DNA from: Sedimentimonas flavescens
Lineage (GTDB): Bacteria > Pseudomonadota > Alphaproteobacteria > Rhodobacterales > Rhodobacteraceae
Reading direction: 5' to 3'
Length of the DNA stretch: 64,000 nucleotides
Assembly (NCBI RefSeq): GCF_019264375.1
Contig: NZ_JAHVAI010000014.1
Coordinates: 1-64,000, forward strand
Positions 28,801 through 35,222 of this stretch are shown piece by piece; position 1 is the stretch's first letter; each line of letters opens with the position of its first letter. The position numbers were made by a program, and so were the translations under genes. The notes below the pieces were generated by a model, which worked only from the letters and a program-made list of their open reading frames with translations, was not told the origin of the DNA and did no database searches.

Positions 28801-29176
28801 CCTGGTTGCGACGGCCACGATCTCGGGCGATGGCTCGACCGAGAGCTTCGTGATCGAGGCGGCCTATGCCGGGATCTACACCGGCACCGTGATCGATAAC
28901 GGTGACAAGACCGTAGAAGTCACCGACGTGCTTGATGACTATACCGTCGAGGTCGGCACGGCATCGGGCGCGGATACGTTCGGGGTGACCAATACCGACG
29001 ATGACGGCGACAGCTTCGATATCGGCGGGGTGAACTTCCTTGAGGCGCAGCTGACGCCCGACAAGCAACTCGATTGGGAGATCACGATCACCGATTTCGA
29101 TGGCGACACCGATAGTGTCGAAATCACGACCGGCATCGATGGCACCGATCCGACCGATACGCTCGTGGTCATCTAG
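22838..29176 (+). CDS. Giant type I secreted repeat protein (T1SS-143/DUF5801-like repeats)
   Basis: The 2112-residue acidic protein has no N-terminal signal peptide and is built of beta-rich repeats of about 220 residues. These recur around motifs such as LDETEGSPDRYGSGD, FVLTDGDADGVETTL and FIDFGDDGPTASVS. The repeats resemble the T1SS-143 repeat family found in large exported adhesins and RTX-like proteins. Calcium-type DxDxDG loops such as LEDLDGDGVNEL are frequent, but I see no classic GGxGxDxxx nonapeptides. The C-terminus ends in TDPTDTLVVI, consistent with a C-terminal type I export signal. Residues 507-955 and 1233-1681 are identical. The exporter and adaptor genes follow directly. 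A surface or biofilm role is likely but unproven. Confidence 0.85.
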   Translation: MTINIDFGDFEGFFLDESLGQQTAPQDNPPGDGDDIAWGTLPLSLRDLVGALDDSTAFGDDTGATNPLQTFASAGRIARSPLNAVSVTSTGVIENVSIAGYNSGGGTAVPLAVWDSEASFNWAGDLSGLYDSGLRTLVDSDTDGTNNRIFFFSDITYDDGGVTKSYTTEAGLEAGNIIYGIEEGTGDLVMIIYVDETQVSASQIDLTYYMMTFEAVYDPEAGETQADTDHSIDLTGKIGLLVDDAVGFDFSDAPAGKSLFLLGVQTGSLTPDTEDPDDEGGSNDLRGLLVTGQTAVVQINTSKVGDTTIGYGNQGINPGEVVVFTYVQGNLDPDYVIPNLTQTTADIAANIEFDMYDPASEGQFDIAQTVSGATQALLLRAYDIDSGVEDSEFFHATNGFMSNRVDVDFLMVSVDLVGGGTAEFDVSAATLNSPVSDGRITFTLTADGVKVSGLEAGDTILFTTDGPHDQVEIEGFSGNFDVGGYKTTTTNAIATDIGGQFNIEDAGIAVSVSTTSATLSGLEVDETVGTDRADEANSETANGNSDDAVGKLGVVTSAEKIGTLFTETVTEDTDGHDSAADSDSYKLVLVDTSGAEPDPTATTLATTLSVSGGATGYVAGTASITLVLSSGVVYGMYNGDTDPTDGSANIAFTVELTATDEDGKVKVTLYEPIAHNGTSAHDEVLDLVATDGYLGVQRDYTVYDHDGDFASDSAIKDITPFIDFGDDGPTASVSASGTAVSTFALNLDETEGSPDRYGSGDAVQDNDSGADDVTNTDIGGITPFGQKTTTVSGGLKTLFTVSTDPGQDDPGATSYKFEFVLTDGDADGVETTLKTSVNGETIVLTLEDLDGDGVNELVGREETLDAVAFVVSIENPTSGTDAQLTFRQMLAFEHPTSPSTYDELASILTAQDNDSVGIKLTVTQTDSEGDSEAATHTRTIVDDTNTIFSSDDDGPTLTADALEGSELATELSDIALNLDETTGWVGADDLYNGAETESNQVVPNGNADDPTPVQQTPVYVLKADLDGASYIGRLTTDVASGEDMTSDVADLFADIVADYGRDGEGDFSGDGSVKYAYSLLLSSEDPIATNLYATAQGDHAGASMAERRIYLIEEDGVIYGVTAGVDGIGDADEFDGVDTTQDEYVAFKIELLNASDPENVQLQVTHYLAIDHGGTEDPAVFDEELVMTLATGEDLSLKRTVTIIDGDDDEVSANDSVAIADDAGGFLSFDDTGIAVSVSTTSATLSGLEVDETVGTDRADEANSETANGNSDDAVGKLGVVTSAEKIGTLFTETVTEDTDGHDSAADSDSYKLVLVDTSGAEPDPTATTLATTLSVSGGATGYVAGTASITLVLSSGVVYGMYNGDTDPTDGSANIAFTVELTATDEDGKVKVTLYEPIAHNGTSAHDEVLDLVATDGYLGVQRDYTVYDHDGDFASDSAIKDITPFIDFGDDGPTASVSASGTAVSTFALNLDETEGSPDRYGSGDAVQDNDSGADDVTNTDIGGITPFGQKTTTVSGGLKTLFTVSTDPGQDDPGATSYKFEFVLTDGDADGVETTLKTSVNGETIVLTLEDLDGDGVNELVGREETLDAVAFVVSIENPTSGTDAQLTFRQMLAFEHPTSPSTYDELASILTAQDNDSVGIKLTVTQTDSEGDSEAATHTRTIVDDTNTIFSSDDDGPDIGGVDNDIADADIKFVSSGANSSAEVDLEAAMGRDFDGSSGGVTITDFEPTLVYSYPNLTLTLTGDYTDDTMKEVVYYIEDGTAGYDGTETVYFRMLLDDSDADPANWTYTWSSEQDPPEPNLEFDFDGFPSGQQIYGVFGPNSPTGNGDALLVIPDGIVLKANGTRDSSASTSLNSSNAEASGTALGISGQSVDDGETMYFFSIEEPTDAITVGATGFDKTSYKNGNTLDFDGFIDRTSAQIEIAQTTPNGSEVDLTIAAYNMTSNDAPVSSTTFLQNPLGVAHTTVQITSVKIYDGEPMEDESNLVATATISGDGSTESFVIEAAYAGIYTGTVIDNGDKTVEVTDVLDDYTVEVGTASGADTFGVTNTDDDGDSFDIGGVNFLEAQLTPDKQLDWEITITDFDGDTDSVEITTGIDGTDPTDTLVVI
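24356..25701 (+). repeat. Internal duplication, copy A (1346 bp)
   Basis: This block aligns without gaps to 26534-27879 at a constant offset of 2178 bp. By eye I found six base differences, all synonymous. The last I noticed lies near 24695, and the remaining thousand bases appear identical. It encodes residues about 507-955 of the giant protein, comprising two repeat units. Confidence 0.95.
26534..27879 (+). repeat. Internal duplication, copy B (1346 bp)
   Basis: This is the second copy of the block, encoding residues about 1233-1681. It is separated from copy A by an 832-bp segment (25702-26533) that encodes a clearly diverged repeat. The flanking sequence diverges immediately at both ends, which makes the boundaries sharp. 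Confidence 0.95.
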
Positions 29177-29186
29177 TGATCGCATG

Positions 29187-29210
29187 GGCCGGGCAGGCAA
29201 TTGCCCGGCC
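29187..29210 (+). terminator. Hairpin between giant gene and exporter, possible attenuator
   Basis: A perfect 8-bp stem ggccgggc / gcccggcc with an 8-base loop lies 10 bp after the stop codon of the giant gene and 33 bp before the exporter start. There is no T-run, so partial termination or mRNA stabilisation seems more likely than full termination. Confidence 0.5.
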
Positions 29211-29242
29211 TCATCAATTCCACCGCGGAAGGGGGATGCAAA

Positions 29243-30958
29243 ATGGCGATCGAACAGACCGATTTTCGTGCCACGATGCGCTCGGTGCACAGGCTTACGC
29301 CCATCCTGATCTTGCTCAGCGCAGCGCTCAACCTGCTTTTGCTGGTCGGGGCGATCTACATGCTCCAGATCTATGACCGTGTGCTGACCAGCGGCTCGCA
29401 TGACACGCTGATCTGGCTGACGGTCATCGCGGTTTTCGCCATCGCGGTGTATGCCGTGGTCGAGCGATCGCGCCACATCATCCTGTCGCGCGCGGCCTTC
29501 TGGTTGGATCGGGAGCTGACGGCCCCCGCGATCCGCCGCCGGATGGAAGCACGGCTTGCCGGCACGCCCTCGCAGGCGGGGCCGCGCGAGGTGGCCGATC
29601 TGCGGAATTTCTATCGCGGTGACGCAGTGATGGCGCTCTATGACGCGCCCTGGGGTGCGATCTTCATCCTGTTCATCTGGGCGCTGCATCCGGTTCTTGG
29701 GATGATCGCGCTTGGCGGGGCAGGGGTGCTGTTCGGGCTGAGCCTGCTCAATGATCTGCTCACCCGCAAGCAGCAGCGCGAGGCGATGCAGGCCGTTCAC
29801 GGCGCCAACGATCTGGCCATCCGCTACGTCGATGCGGGCGAGACGATCCGGCCGCTCGGCATGGGGGCTGCGCTGTTCGACCGCTGGCAAGGCCGCGCCG
29901 CCATCGCGCACGGGCGCGAGGCCGCGCTGCAGGAGCGCACCTCGAGTATCGTCAGTATCTCGCGCGGCATTCGCCTTGCGTTGCAGGTGATGATCCTTGG
30001 TGCGGGCGCGTTTCTGGTGTTGCGCGGGGATCTGACGGCAGGCGCGATGATCGCGGCCTCGATCACGCTTGGCCGGGCGCTGTCGCCCATCGAGCGGCTG
30101 ACCGCCGCGTGGCGCCAGTTGCAGGCTGCGCGTGTGGCCCGTACGGCGCTGGATGCGGCACTGAAAGCGGGCGAGGGCAGAACCCGGCTGGCGCTGCACC
30201 GCCCCAAAGGCGCGCTCGCGCTGGAGGGGGTTCATTTCGCCGCGCCCGGCAGTTCCGAGCGTATTCTGAAGAACATCAGTTTCGCGATCGAGCCGGGCAC
30301 CTGTCTGGCCATCGTTGGCCCTTCGGGCGCGGGCAAGTCGAGCCTGTGCCGCCTGCTGGTCGGTGCATGGGCGCCAACTGCGGGGCACGTGCGGCTGGAC
30401 GGCGCGGATGTTTTCAGCTGGGACCCGGATGAGCTTGGCCACCACATCGGCTACCTTCCGCAGCGGGTGGACCTGTTTCCCGGCACCATCGCCGAGAATA
30501 TCGCGCGCTTTGGCAAGATGGAGTCCGACGCCGTGATTGCCGCCGCCGAGGCCGCCGGGGTGCACAAGCTGATCCTGCGCTTCCCGAAGGGTTATGACAC
30601 GGTGATCGATCCCTCGGGCGAGCAGATCTCGCTTGGACAACGCCAGCGCATCGGCCTTGCGCGGGCGCTCTACGGCGGGCCGTCCTTCGTGGTGCTCGAT
30701 GAGCCGAACTCCAATCTCGATCGCGAGGGCGAGGAATGCCTGCATAACGCCATCGCCTTGCTGAAACGCGCGGGGGCGAGCGTGGTCGTGGTTTCGCACC
30801 GCGCCTCGATCCTCAAGCTGGCCGATCTTGTGCTGGCCCTGAGCGAGGGGCAGGTCGAGCAATTCGGCAAGAAGGGCAGCAAGCCGCAGGTTGTCGCCGA
30901 AACCCGCGAAGTGGGTGCGGTGCGCGGCCCACGCGTGCGTATCTCGCCAGCAGGTTAG
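29243..30958 (+). CDS. Type I secretion ABC transporter (permease plus ATPase)
   Basis: The 571-residue protein is of the PrtD/HlyB exporter class. It has an N-terminal membrane domain at about 15-290 (LNLLLLVGAIYMLQIYDRVL at its start). The ATPase domain has Walker A GPSGAGKSS at about residue 358 and Walker B plus D-loop FVVLDEPNSNLD at about 480-492. The ABC signature reads ISLGQRQRIGLARAL instead of the usual LSGGQRQRI, an unusual change at its third position. I chose ATG 29243 because the upstream TTG at 29201 lies inside the intergenic hairpin. It exports the preceding giant protein in one step together with the adaptor downstream and an outer-membrane TolC that is not in this window. 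Confidence 0.9.
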   Translation: MAIEQTDFRATMRSVHRLTPILILLSAALNLLLLVGAIYMLQIYDRVLTSGSHDTLIWLTVIAVFAIAVYAVVERSRHIILSRAAFWLDRELTAPAIRRRMEARLAGTPSQAGPREVADLRNFYRGDAVMALYDAPWGAIFILFIWALHPVLGMIALGGAGVLFGLSLLNDLLTRKQQREAMQAVHGANDLAIRYVDAGETIRPLGMGAALFDRWQGRAAIAHGREAALQERTSSIVSISRGIRLALQVMILGAGAFLVLRGDLTAGAMIAASITLGRALSPIERLTAAWRQLQAARVARTALDAALKAGEGRTRLALHRPKGALALEGVHFAAPGSSERILKNISFAIEPGTCLAIVGPSGAGKSSLCRLLVGAWAPTAGHVRLDGADVFSWDPDELGHHIGYLPQRVDLFPGTIAENIARFGKMESDAVIAAAEAAGVHKLILRFPKGYDTVIDPSGEQISLGQRQRIGLARALYGGPSFVVLDEPNSNLDREGEECLHNAIALLKRAGASVVVVSHRASILKLADLVLALSEGQVEQFGKKGSKPQVVAETREVGAVRGPRVRISPAG

Positions 30959-30973
30959 AGGTAGGGAGGGAAC

Positions 30974-32419
30974 ATGTCGTTGCCTGATGCAGAGTGGTTT
31001 CGCGCAGCACTGGGTGAGGTTCTCTCGAAGATCGAGGGGGCGACGGGCTCAGGCGCATATGTTGCTGCGGCGGGTGTGGCGCTGCTTCTTGGTGGCGCTT
31101 TGTGGATGGTTTTTCGGCGCCGAGCGGGGACAGGCGTTCTGGCGGGCGCGGTGCGAGGGCCCGTCCTGACGGGTCTTGTCGCGCTTGGCCTCTTTATTGG
31201 CGTGATGGGGATGTGGTCGTGGCTCGTTCCGCTTGCCGGGGCCGCCGTTGCGCCCGGGGTCTTCAGCCCGATGGGCGACACCAAGACGGTGCAGCACCTC
31301 GAAGGCGGGATCGTGAAAGAGATCCTCGTCGCCGATGGCTCGAAAGTGACTGCGGGCGCGCCGCTGATCTTGCTTGACGACACCGAAACGCGCGGGGAGC
31401 TTTCTGCGAAGACCGAGCGATATATCTATCTGCTCGCGGTCGAGGCCCGGCTGGCGGCCGAGTTGCAGGGCACCGAAATGCACGATCCGCCCGCGGCCTT
31501 CGCTGACTTGCCGCCCGAGGCGATGACGGTCTTCAGCGGCCAGCAGGAGCTTTTGCAGACCCGCCGAACCACGCAGCAGGCGCGAGAGAACGTGCTGCTG
31601 GCGCGCGCCGAGCAGCTACGCACCACCGCGCATGGGATCGAAGGCGTGGTCGAGGCCAAGAACCAGGAACTCGACATCCTGCGCGGCGAAATCGCCACCG
31701 CGCGTGACCTTTATGACAAGGGCCTGCAACGGCTCCCGCAAGTGCTGGCGCTGGAGCGCGAAAGCGCGAGTGTGCGTTCGGAAATCGCGCAGTCCCAGAC
31801 CGAGATCGCCCGCATCGGCGAGCAGGTCGCCGAGACGCAGCTACAAATGCAGACCCTGCGCGAGGAAATGCTTGAGGCCGCAAGTAGCGAGCTTGCGCAG
31901 ACCCGCGCCGAACTGGCGCTGACCCGCAGTGATCTGCCCGCCTATCGGGATCGGTTGGAACGACTTGTCATTCGTGCCCCGGTCTCGGGCACCGTGGCGA
32001 ACATGCAGGTCGCGACCATGAGCGGGGTGATCAAGCCGGGGCAGGCGCTGCTGGACATCGTGCCCGCCGATATTGAGCTGCTGGCCGAGGCGCGCGTGCG
32101 CCCGACCGATATCGACAGGATCTACACCGGTATGCGCGTTCGGGTCGTGCTGACGGCCTACCGCCAGCGCAACCTGCCGCAGATCTTTGGCCAGGTGCGC
32201 TCGGTCTCGGCGGACCGCATCATCGACGAGCGCACCGATGTGCCCTATTTCATGGCCGATGTCAGCGTAGATCAGGAGGCCCTGAGAAGCCTGCCCGACG
32301 TGGTGCTCACATCTGGGATGCCCGTCGAGATCATCTTCCTCGACGACGAACAGACGCTGCTCAGCTACCTGCTCGATCCGGTCAGGACCTCGTTCAACCG
32401 CAGCTTCGTGGGGCACTAG
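30974..32419 (+). CDS. HlyD-family periplasmic adaptor of type I secretion
   Basis: The 481-residue membrane-fusion protein contains the lipoyl-like segment TVQHLEGGIVKEILVADGSK. A long coiled-coil hairpin follows at about 160-320, then the family C-terminal motif LERLVIRAPVSGTVANMQVA. It links the ABC exporter to the outer-membrane channel. Its N-terminus has two hydrophobic segments, about 27-46 and 63-88, whereas HlyD proteins usually have one. The start is supported by gggaggga just upstream. It lies 15 bp after the ABC gene and is surely cotranscribed. Confidence 0.9.
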   Translation: MSLPDAEWFRAALGEVLSKIEGATGSGAYVAAAGVALLLGGALWMVFRRRAGTGVLAGAVRGPVLTGLVALGLFIGVMGMWSWLVPLAGAAVAPGVFSPMGDTKTVQHLEGGIVKEILVADGSKVTAGAPLILLDDTETRGELSAKTERYIYLLAVEARLAAELQGTEMHDPPAAFADLPPEAMTVFSGQQELLQTRRTTQQARENVLLARAEQLRTTAHGIEGVVEAKNQELDILRGEIATARDLYDKGLQRLPQVLALERESASVRSEIAQSQTEIARIGEQVAETQLQMQTLREEMLEAASSELAQTRAELALTRSDLPAYRDRLERLVIRAPVSGTVANMQVATMSGVIKPGQALLDIVPADIELLAEARVRPTDIDRIYTGMRVRVVLTAYRQRNLPQIFGQVRSVSADRIIDERTDVPYFMADVSVDQEALRSLPDVVLTSGMPVEIIFLDDEQTLLSYLLDPVRTSFNRSFVGH

Positions 32420-32422
32420 AGA

Positions 32423-33082
32423 GGGTCTGTTGGTCGCGCTGCGCAAGAGCTTGATGTACTGGGGTCGAGCTATCGGCGGATGGGTGGCTACAGCATGTTG
32501 CGTCGGCGTGGTGTGAAATCGCTTCCCACTCAGCACGAGGATATCGTGCGGGCTCTGCCTCTGGCGAACCAGATCTGCCACCCCGCAGTGATGATGCGCC
32601 GCAGCGCGATTACCGAAGCCGGCGGATATGATCCGCGGTTTCGCCTGGCGCAGGACTACGATCTGTGGCTGCGCATGATCGGCTCGGCGCGCTTTGGGAA
32701 TCTGCCCGAGCCGCTTTTGAACATGCGGCGGCATGTGGGGCGCAGTTCAGGTCCGGCCAACCGCGCGCGGCATACGCATTTCAGCATCACGGCCTCGGTC
32801 AATCATTTCCGCCGGCAGTCTGATCTGCCCGAGTTTGATCCGGCCTGCACGGCAGAGGATCTCGCGCAGGGGATGCTGGATCTGCTGCGCCTTGGCTCCG
32901 AGGCGGATCATGATCGCAAGGCGCTTGTCCGCCACGCGGCACGATTTATCCGCAACTGCCCCTGCGACCCGGCTATCTGCGCGCGCCTCGCGCAGGCAGT
33001 ACTGTCGCTGTCGGGCCTGAATGACCGCATCAAGCTGCGCCTCTACCGCTTCTTGCAGCGCAGTCACATGCGCGGGGCATAG
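32423..33082 (+). pseudogene. 5'-truncated family 2 glycosyltransferase
   Basis: Coding similarity begins right after the hlyD-like stop codon, in the same frame, as SVGRAAQELDVLGSSYRRMG. It continues through the C-terminal half of a GT2-type glycosyltransferase: LPTQHEDIVRALPLANQICH, PAVMMRRSAITEAGGYDPRF and RLAQDYDLWLRM. The N-terminal nucleotide-sugar-binding half with its DxD motif is missing. The first ATG is at 32480 and would give a 200-residue remnant. The fragment appears to be left by a deletion that joined it to the end of the secretion operon. A translated remnant cannot be excluded, but it should not be an active transferase. Confidence 0.75.
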
Positions 33083-33133
33083 GCGGGTCAGCACCCCCTC
33101 GCCAGAGTGCGGCGGATTGGGTAGGTGATAGGG

Positions 33134-33958
33134 ATGATACAGATTCCCGATACCCTTGCCGCCTGTGCTGTTGATGTTCTGACCACTGCCGACGCGATGG
33201 AGAAAACCGCGAAGTCGCGGCTTTATGCCAAGGCCTGGTTCGCGGGGCGCGCCGCTGGCCAACCCATGCCCATCGGTAGCGCCGAGCCGCCCGCGCGACC
33301 GGCGCGGCCCGAGCGCCCCGAATTGCTGGCGCCGCGCGATGTGCCGCGCCGCAGGCCTGGAACCCCTGCGGGACGCAAGGCGCTGCTGCACGCTGTGGCG
33401 CATATCGAACTGAACGCCGTCGATCTGCACTGGGATATCATCGCGCGCTTCACCGCGACGCCGATGCCGCTAGGTTTCTACGACGACTGGGTGAAATCGG
33501 CCGACGAAGAGGCCAAGCATTTCCGGCTGATCAGCGACTGCCTTGCAACGCTTGGCAGCTACTATGGCGAGCTTCCGGCCCATGCGGGCATGTGGCGCGC
33601 AGCCGAGGACACTGCAACGGACCTCATGGGGCGCCTGACGGTCGTGCCCATGGTGCTTGAGGCGCGCGGGCTTGATGTGACGCCGGGCATGATCGAGATC
33701 TTCCGCAAGGCCGACCAGCCTGATGCCATCGCCTCGCTTGAGACGATCTACGCCGAAGAGGTGGGGCACGTCGCCTATGGCTCGAAATGGTTCCACTTTC
33801 TCTGTGGACGGCACGAATTGGACCCGAAAGAGACCTTCCATACCCTGGTGCGCAAGTATTTCCACGGGGCGCTGAAGCCGCCCTTCAACGAGGAAAAGCG
33901 CGCCGAGGCGGGCATTCCCCCCGATTTCTACTGGCCACTGGCCGAGCAGGCCGAGTAG
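33134..33958 (+). CDS. Ferritin-like DUF455 protein
   Basis: This 274-residue protein matches the DUF455 family, which adopts a four-helix ferritin-like fold with a likely di-metal site. Carboxylate/histidine motifs are visible in AHIELNAVDLHWDI, SADEEAKHFRLIS and IYAEEVGHVAYGSKWF. The exact reaction of the family is not established. ATG 33134 is preferred over a GTG nine bases upstream because it leads directly into MIQIPDTLAACAVDVL. It does not appear to belong to an operon with the flanking genes. Confidence 0.85.
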   Translation: MIQIPDTLAACAVDVLTTADAMEKTAKSRLYAKAWFAGRAAGQPMPIGSAEPPARPARPERPELLAPRDVPRRRPGTPAGRKALLHAVAHIELNAVDLHWDIIARFTATPMPLGFYDDWVKSADEEAKHFRLISDCLATLGSYYGELPAHAGMWRAAEDTATDLMGRLTVVPMVLEARGLDVTPGMIEIFRKADQPDAIASLETIYAEEVGHVAYGSKWFHFLCGRHELDPKETFHTLVRKYFHGALKPPFNEEKRAEAGIPPDFYWPLAEQAE

Positions 33959-34053
33959 CGCGGCATCCTGTCCGGGGGCGCGGGCGGTTTTTCGCTGGCC
34001 CTGCGCGGTTGCCCAAGACTAGGGTGATCGCAAAGAACAGGAGGAACCACGAA

Positions 34054-35181
34054 ATGCCCGGTCTGCGCCCCGATGTCGATCCCGATGGCCTGAGCGAGTT
34101 CTCGGTCGTTTTCACCGACCGCTCTCTGAACCACATGTCCGCACGTTTTCAAGGCGTTACGCGCGACATCTCATCCATGCTGCGCGAGGTTTATGGCGCC
34201 GAGGCCGTCGCCCTGGTGCCCGGTGGCGGCACCTTCGCGATGGAGGCGGTCGCACGCCAGTTCGCCGGTGGGCGTCACGCGCTGATCGTGCGCAACGGCT
34301 GGTTCTCTTATCGCTGGACGCAGATTTTCGAGGCGGGTGGTTTTGCCAGCGACACGACCGTGGTCATGGCGCGCCCGGCCGGGAATGTCCCGCAGCCCGC
34401 TTATGCGCCGCCGCCCATCGAAGAGGTCATCGCGCGCATCCGCGAGGCCCGGCCCGAGGTCGTCTTTGCGCCGCATGTCGAAACCTCCTCGGGGATCATC
34501 CTTCCTGACGACTATATCCGTGCCATGGCCGAGGCCGCGCATGAGGTGGGTGCGCTGCTGGTGCTCGATTGTATCGCCTCGGGGTGCATCTGGGTCGATA
34601 TGCTGGCGACGGGCGTCGATGTGCTGATCTCGGCGCCGCAAAAGGGCTGGTCGGCCTCGCCCTCGGCGGGGATGGTGATGATGTCGGCACGCGGCGTTGC
34701 GCGGCTCGAAGAGACGGTATCGAACTCCTTCGCTATGGACCTGAAGAAGTGGCGCGCGATCATGGCGGCCTATGAGGGGGGCGGTCACGCCTATCACGCA
34801 ACCATGCCGACCGATGCGCTGGTCGGCCTGCGCGATGCGATGGCCGAGACGCGGGTGCTTGGCTTCGACGCGATGAAAGAGGCGCAATGGGCGCTTGGTC
34901 GCGCGGTGCGCGAGATATTGGCAGCCAAGGGCGTGCGCTCGGTCGCGGCGCAGGGCTTTGGTGCGCCCGGCGTGGTCGTGTCCTATACCGAAGACCCGGA
35001 TATTCAGAACGGCAAGAAATTCCTCGCCGAGGGGATGCAGATTGCCGCCGGTGTGCCGCTGCAAGTGGGCGAGGGGGCCGAGTTCCGCACTTTCCGTCTT
35101 GGCCTTTTCGGGCTCGACAAGATCACCGACATCGATGGCACGGTGGCCCGCCTGCGCGCCGTCGTCGATCGGGTTCTGTAA
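34054..35181 (+). CDS. Class V PLP-dependent aminotransferase
   Basis: The 375-residue protein is a fold-type I, class V aminotransferase resembling alanine-glyoxylate or serine-glyoxylate aminotransferases. It shows ALVPGGGTFAMEAVARQFAG, the aspartate region LLVLDCIASGCIWVDM and the PLP lysine in LISAPQKGWSASPSAGMVMM. ATG 34054 follows an aggagg ribosome site; the longer frame from 33787 overlaps the previous gene. The substrate is uncertain. It converges with a thiamine-diphosphate enzyme, and the pair may form one pathway. Confidence 0.8.
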   Translation: MPGLRPDVDPDGLSEFSVVFTDRSLNHMSARFQGVTRDISSMLREVYGAEAVALVPGGGTFAMEAVARQFAGGRHALIVRNGWFSYRWTQIFEAGGFASDTTVVMARPAGNVPQPAYAPPPIEEVIARIREARPEVVFAPHVETSSGIILPDDYIRAMAEAAHEVGALLVLDCIASGCIWVDMLATGVDVLISAPQKGWSASPSAGMVMMSARGVARLEETVSNSFAMDLKKWRAIMAAYEGGGHAYHATMPTDALVGLRDAMAETRVLGFDAMKEAQWALGRAVREILAAKGVRSVAAQGFGAPGVVVSYTEDPDIQNGKKFLAEGMQIAAGVPLQVGEGAEFRTFRLGLFGLDKITDIDGTVARLRAVVDRVL

Positions 35182-35187
35182 AGCAAT

Positions 35188-35212
35188 GGGGCAAGGCGCG
35201 ATGCCTTGCCCC
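35188..35212. terminator. Bidirectional hairpin between convergent genes
   Basis: A perfect 10-bp stem (ggggcaaggc / gccttgcccc) with a five-base loop lies between the aminotransferase stop (35181) and the end of the ThDP enzyme (35223). Neither side has a strong T-run, but its position favours a shared terminator. Confidence 0.65.
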
Positions 35213-35222
35213 GCTTATCCGT

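Noticed and set aside
23681-30862. A continuous minus-strand frame of about 2393 codons opposite the giant protein and exporter
   Set aside because: It is the shadow of a highly biased, repetitive GC-rich coding strand. The plus strand has a good ribosome site and recognisable domains, while the minus frame is arginine/histidine-rich with no domain.
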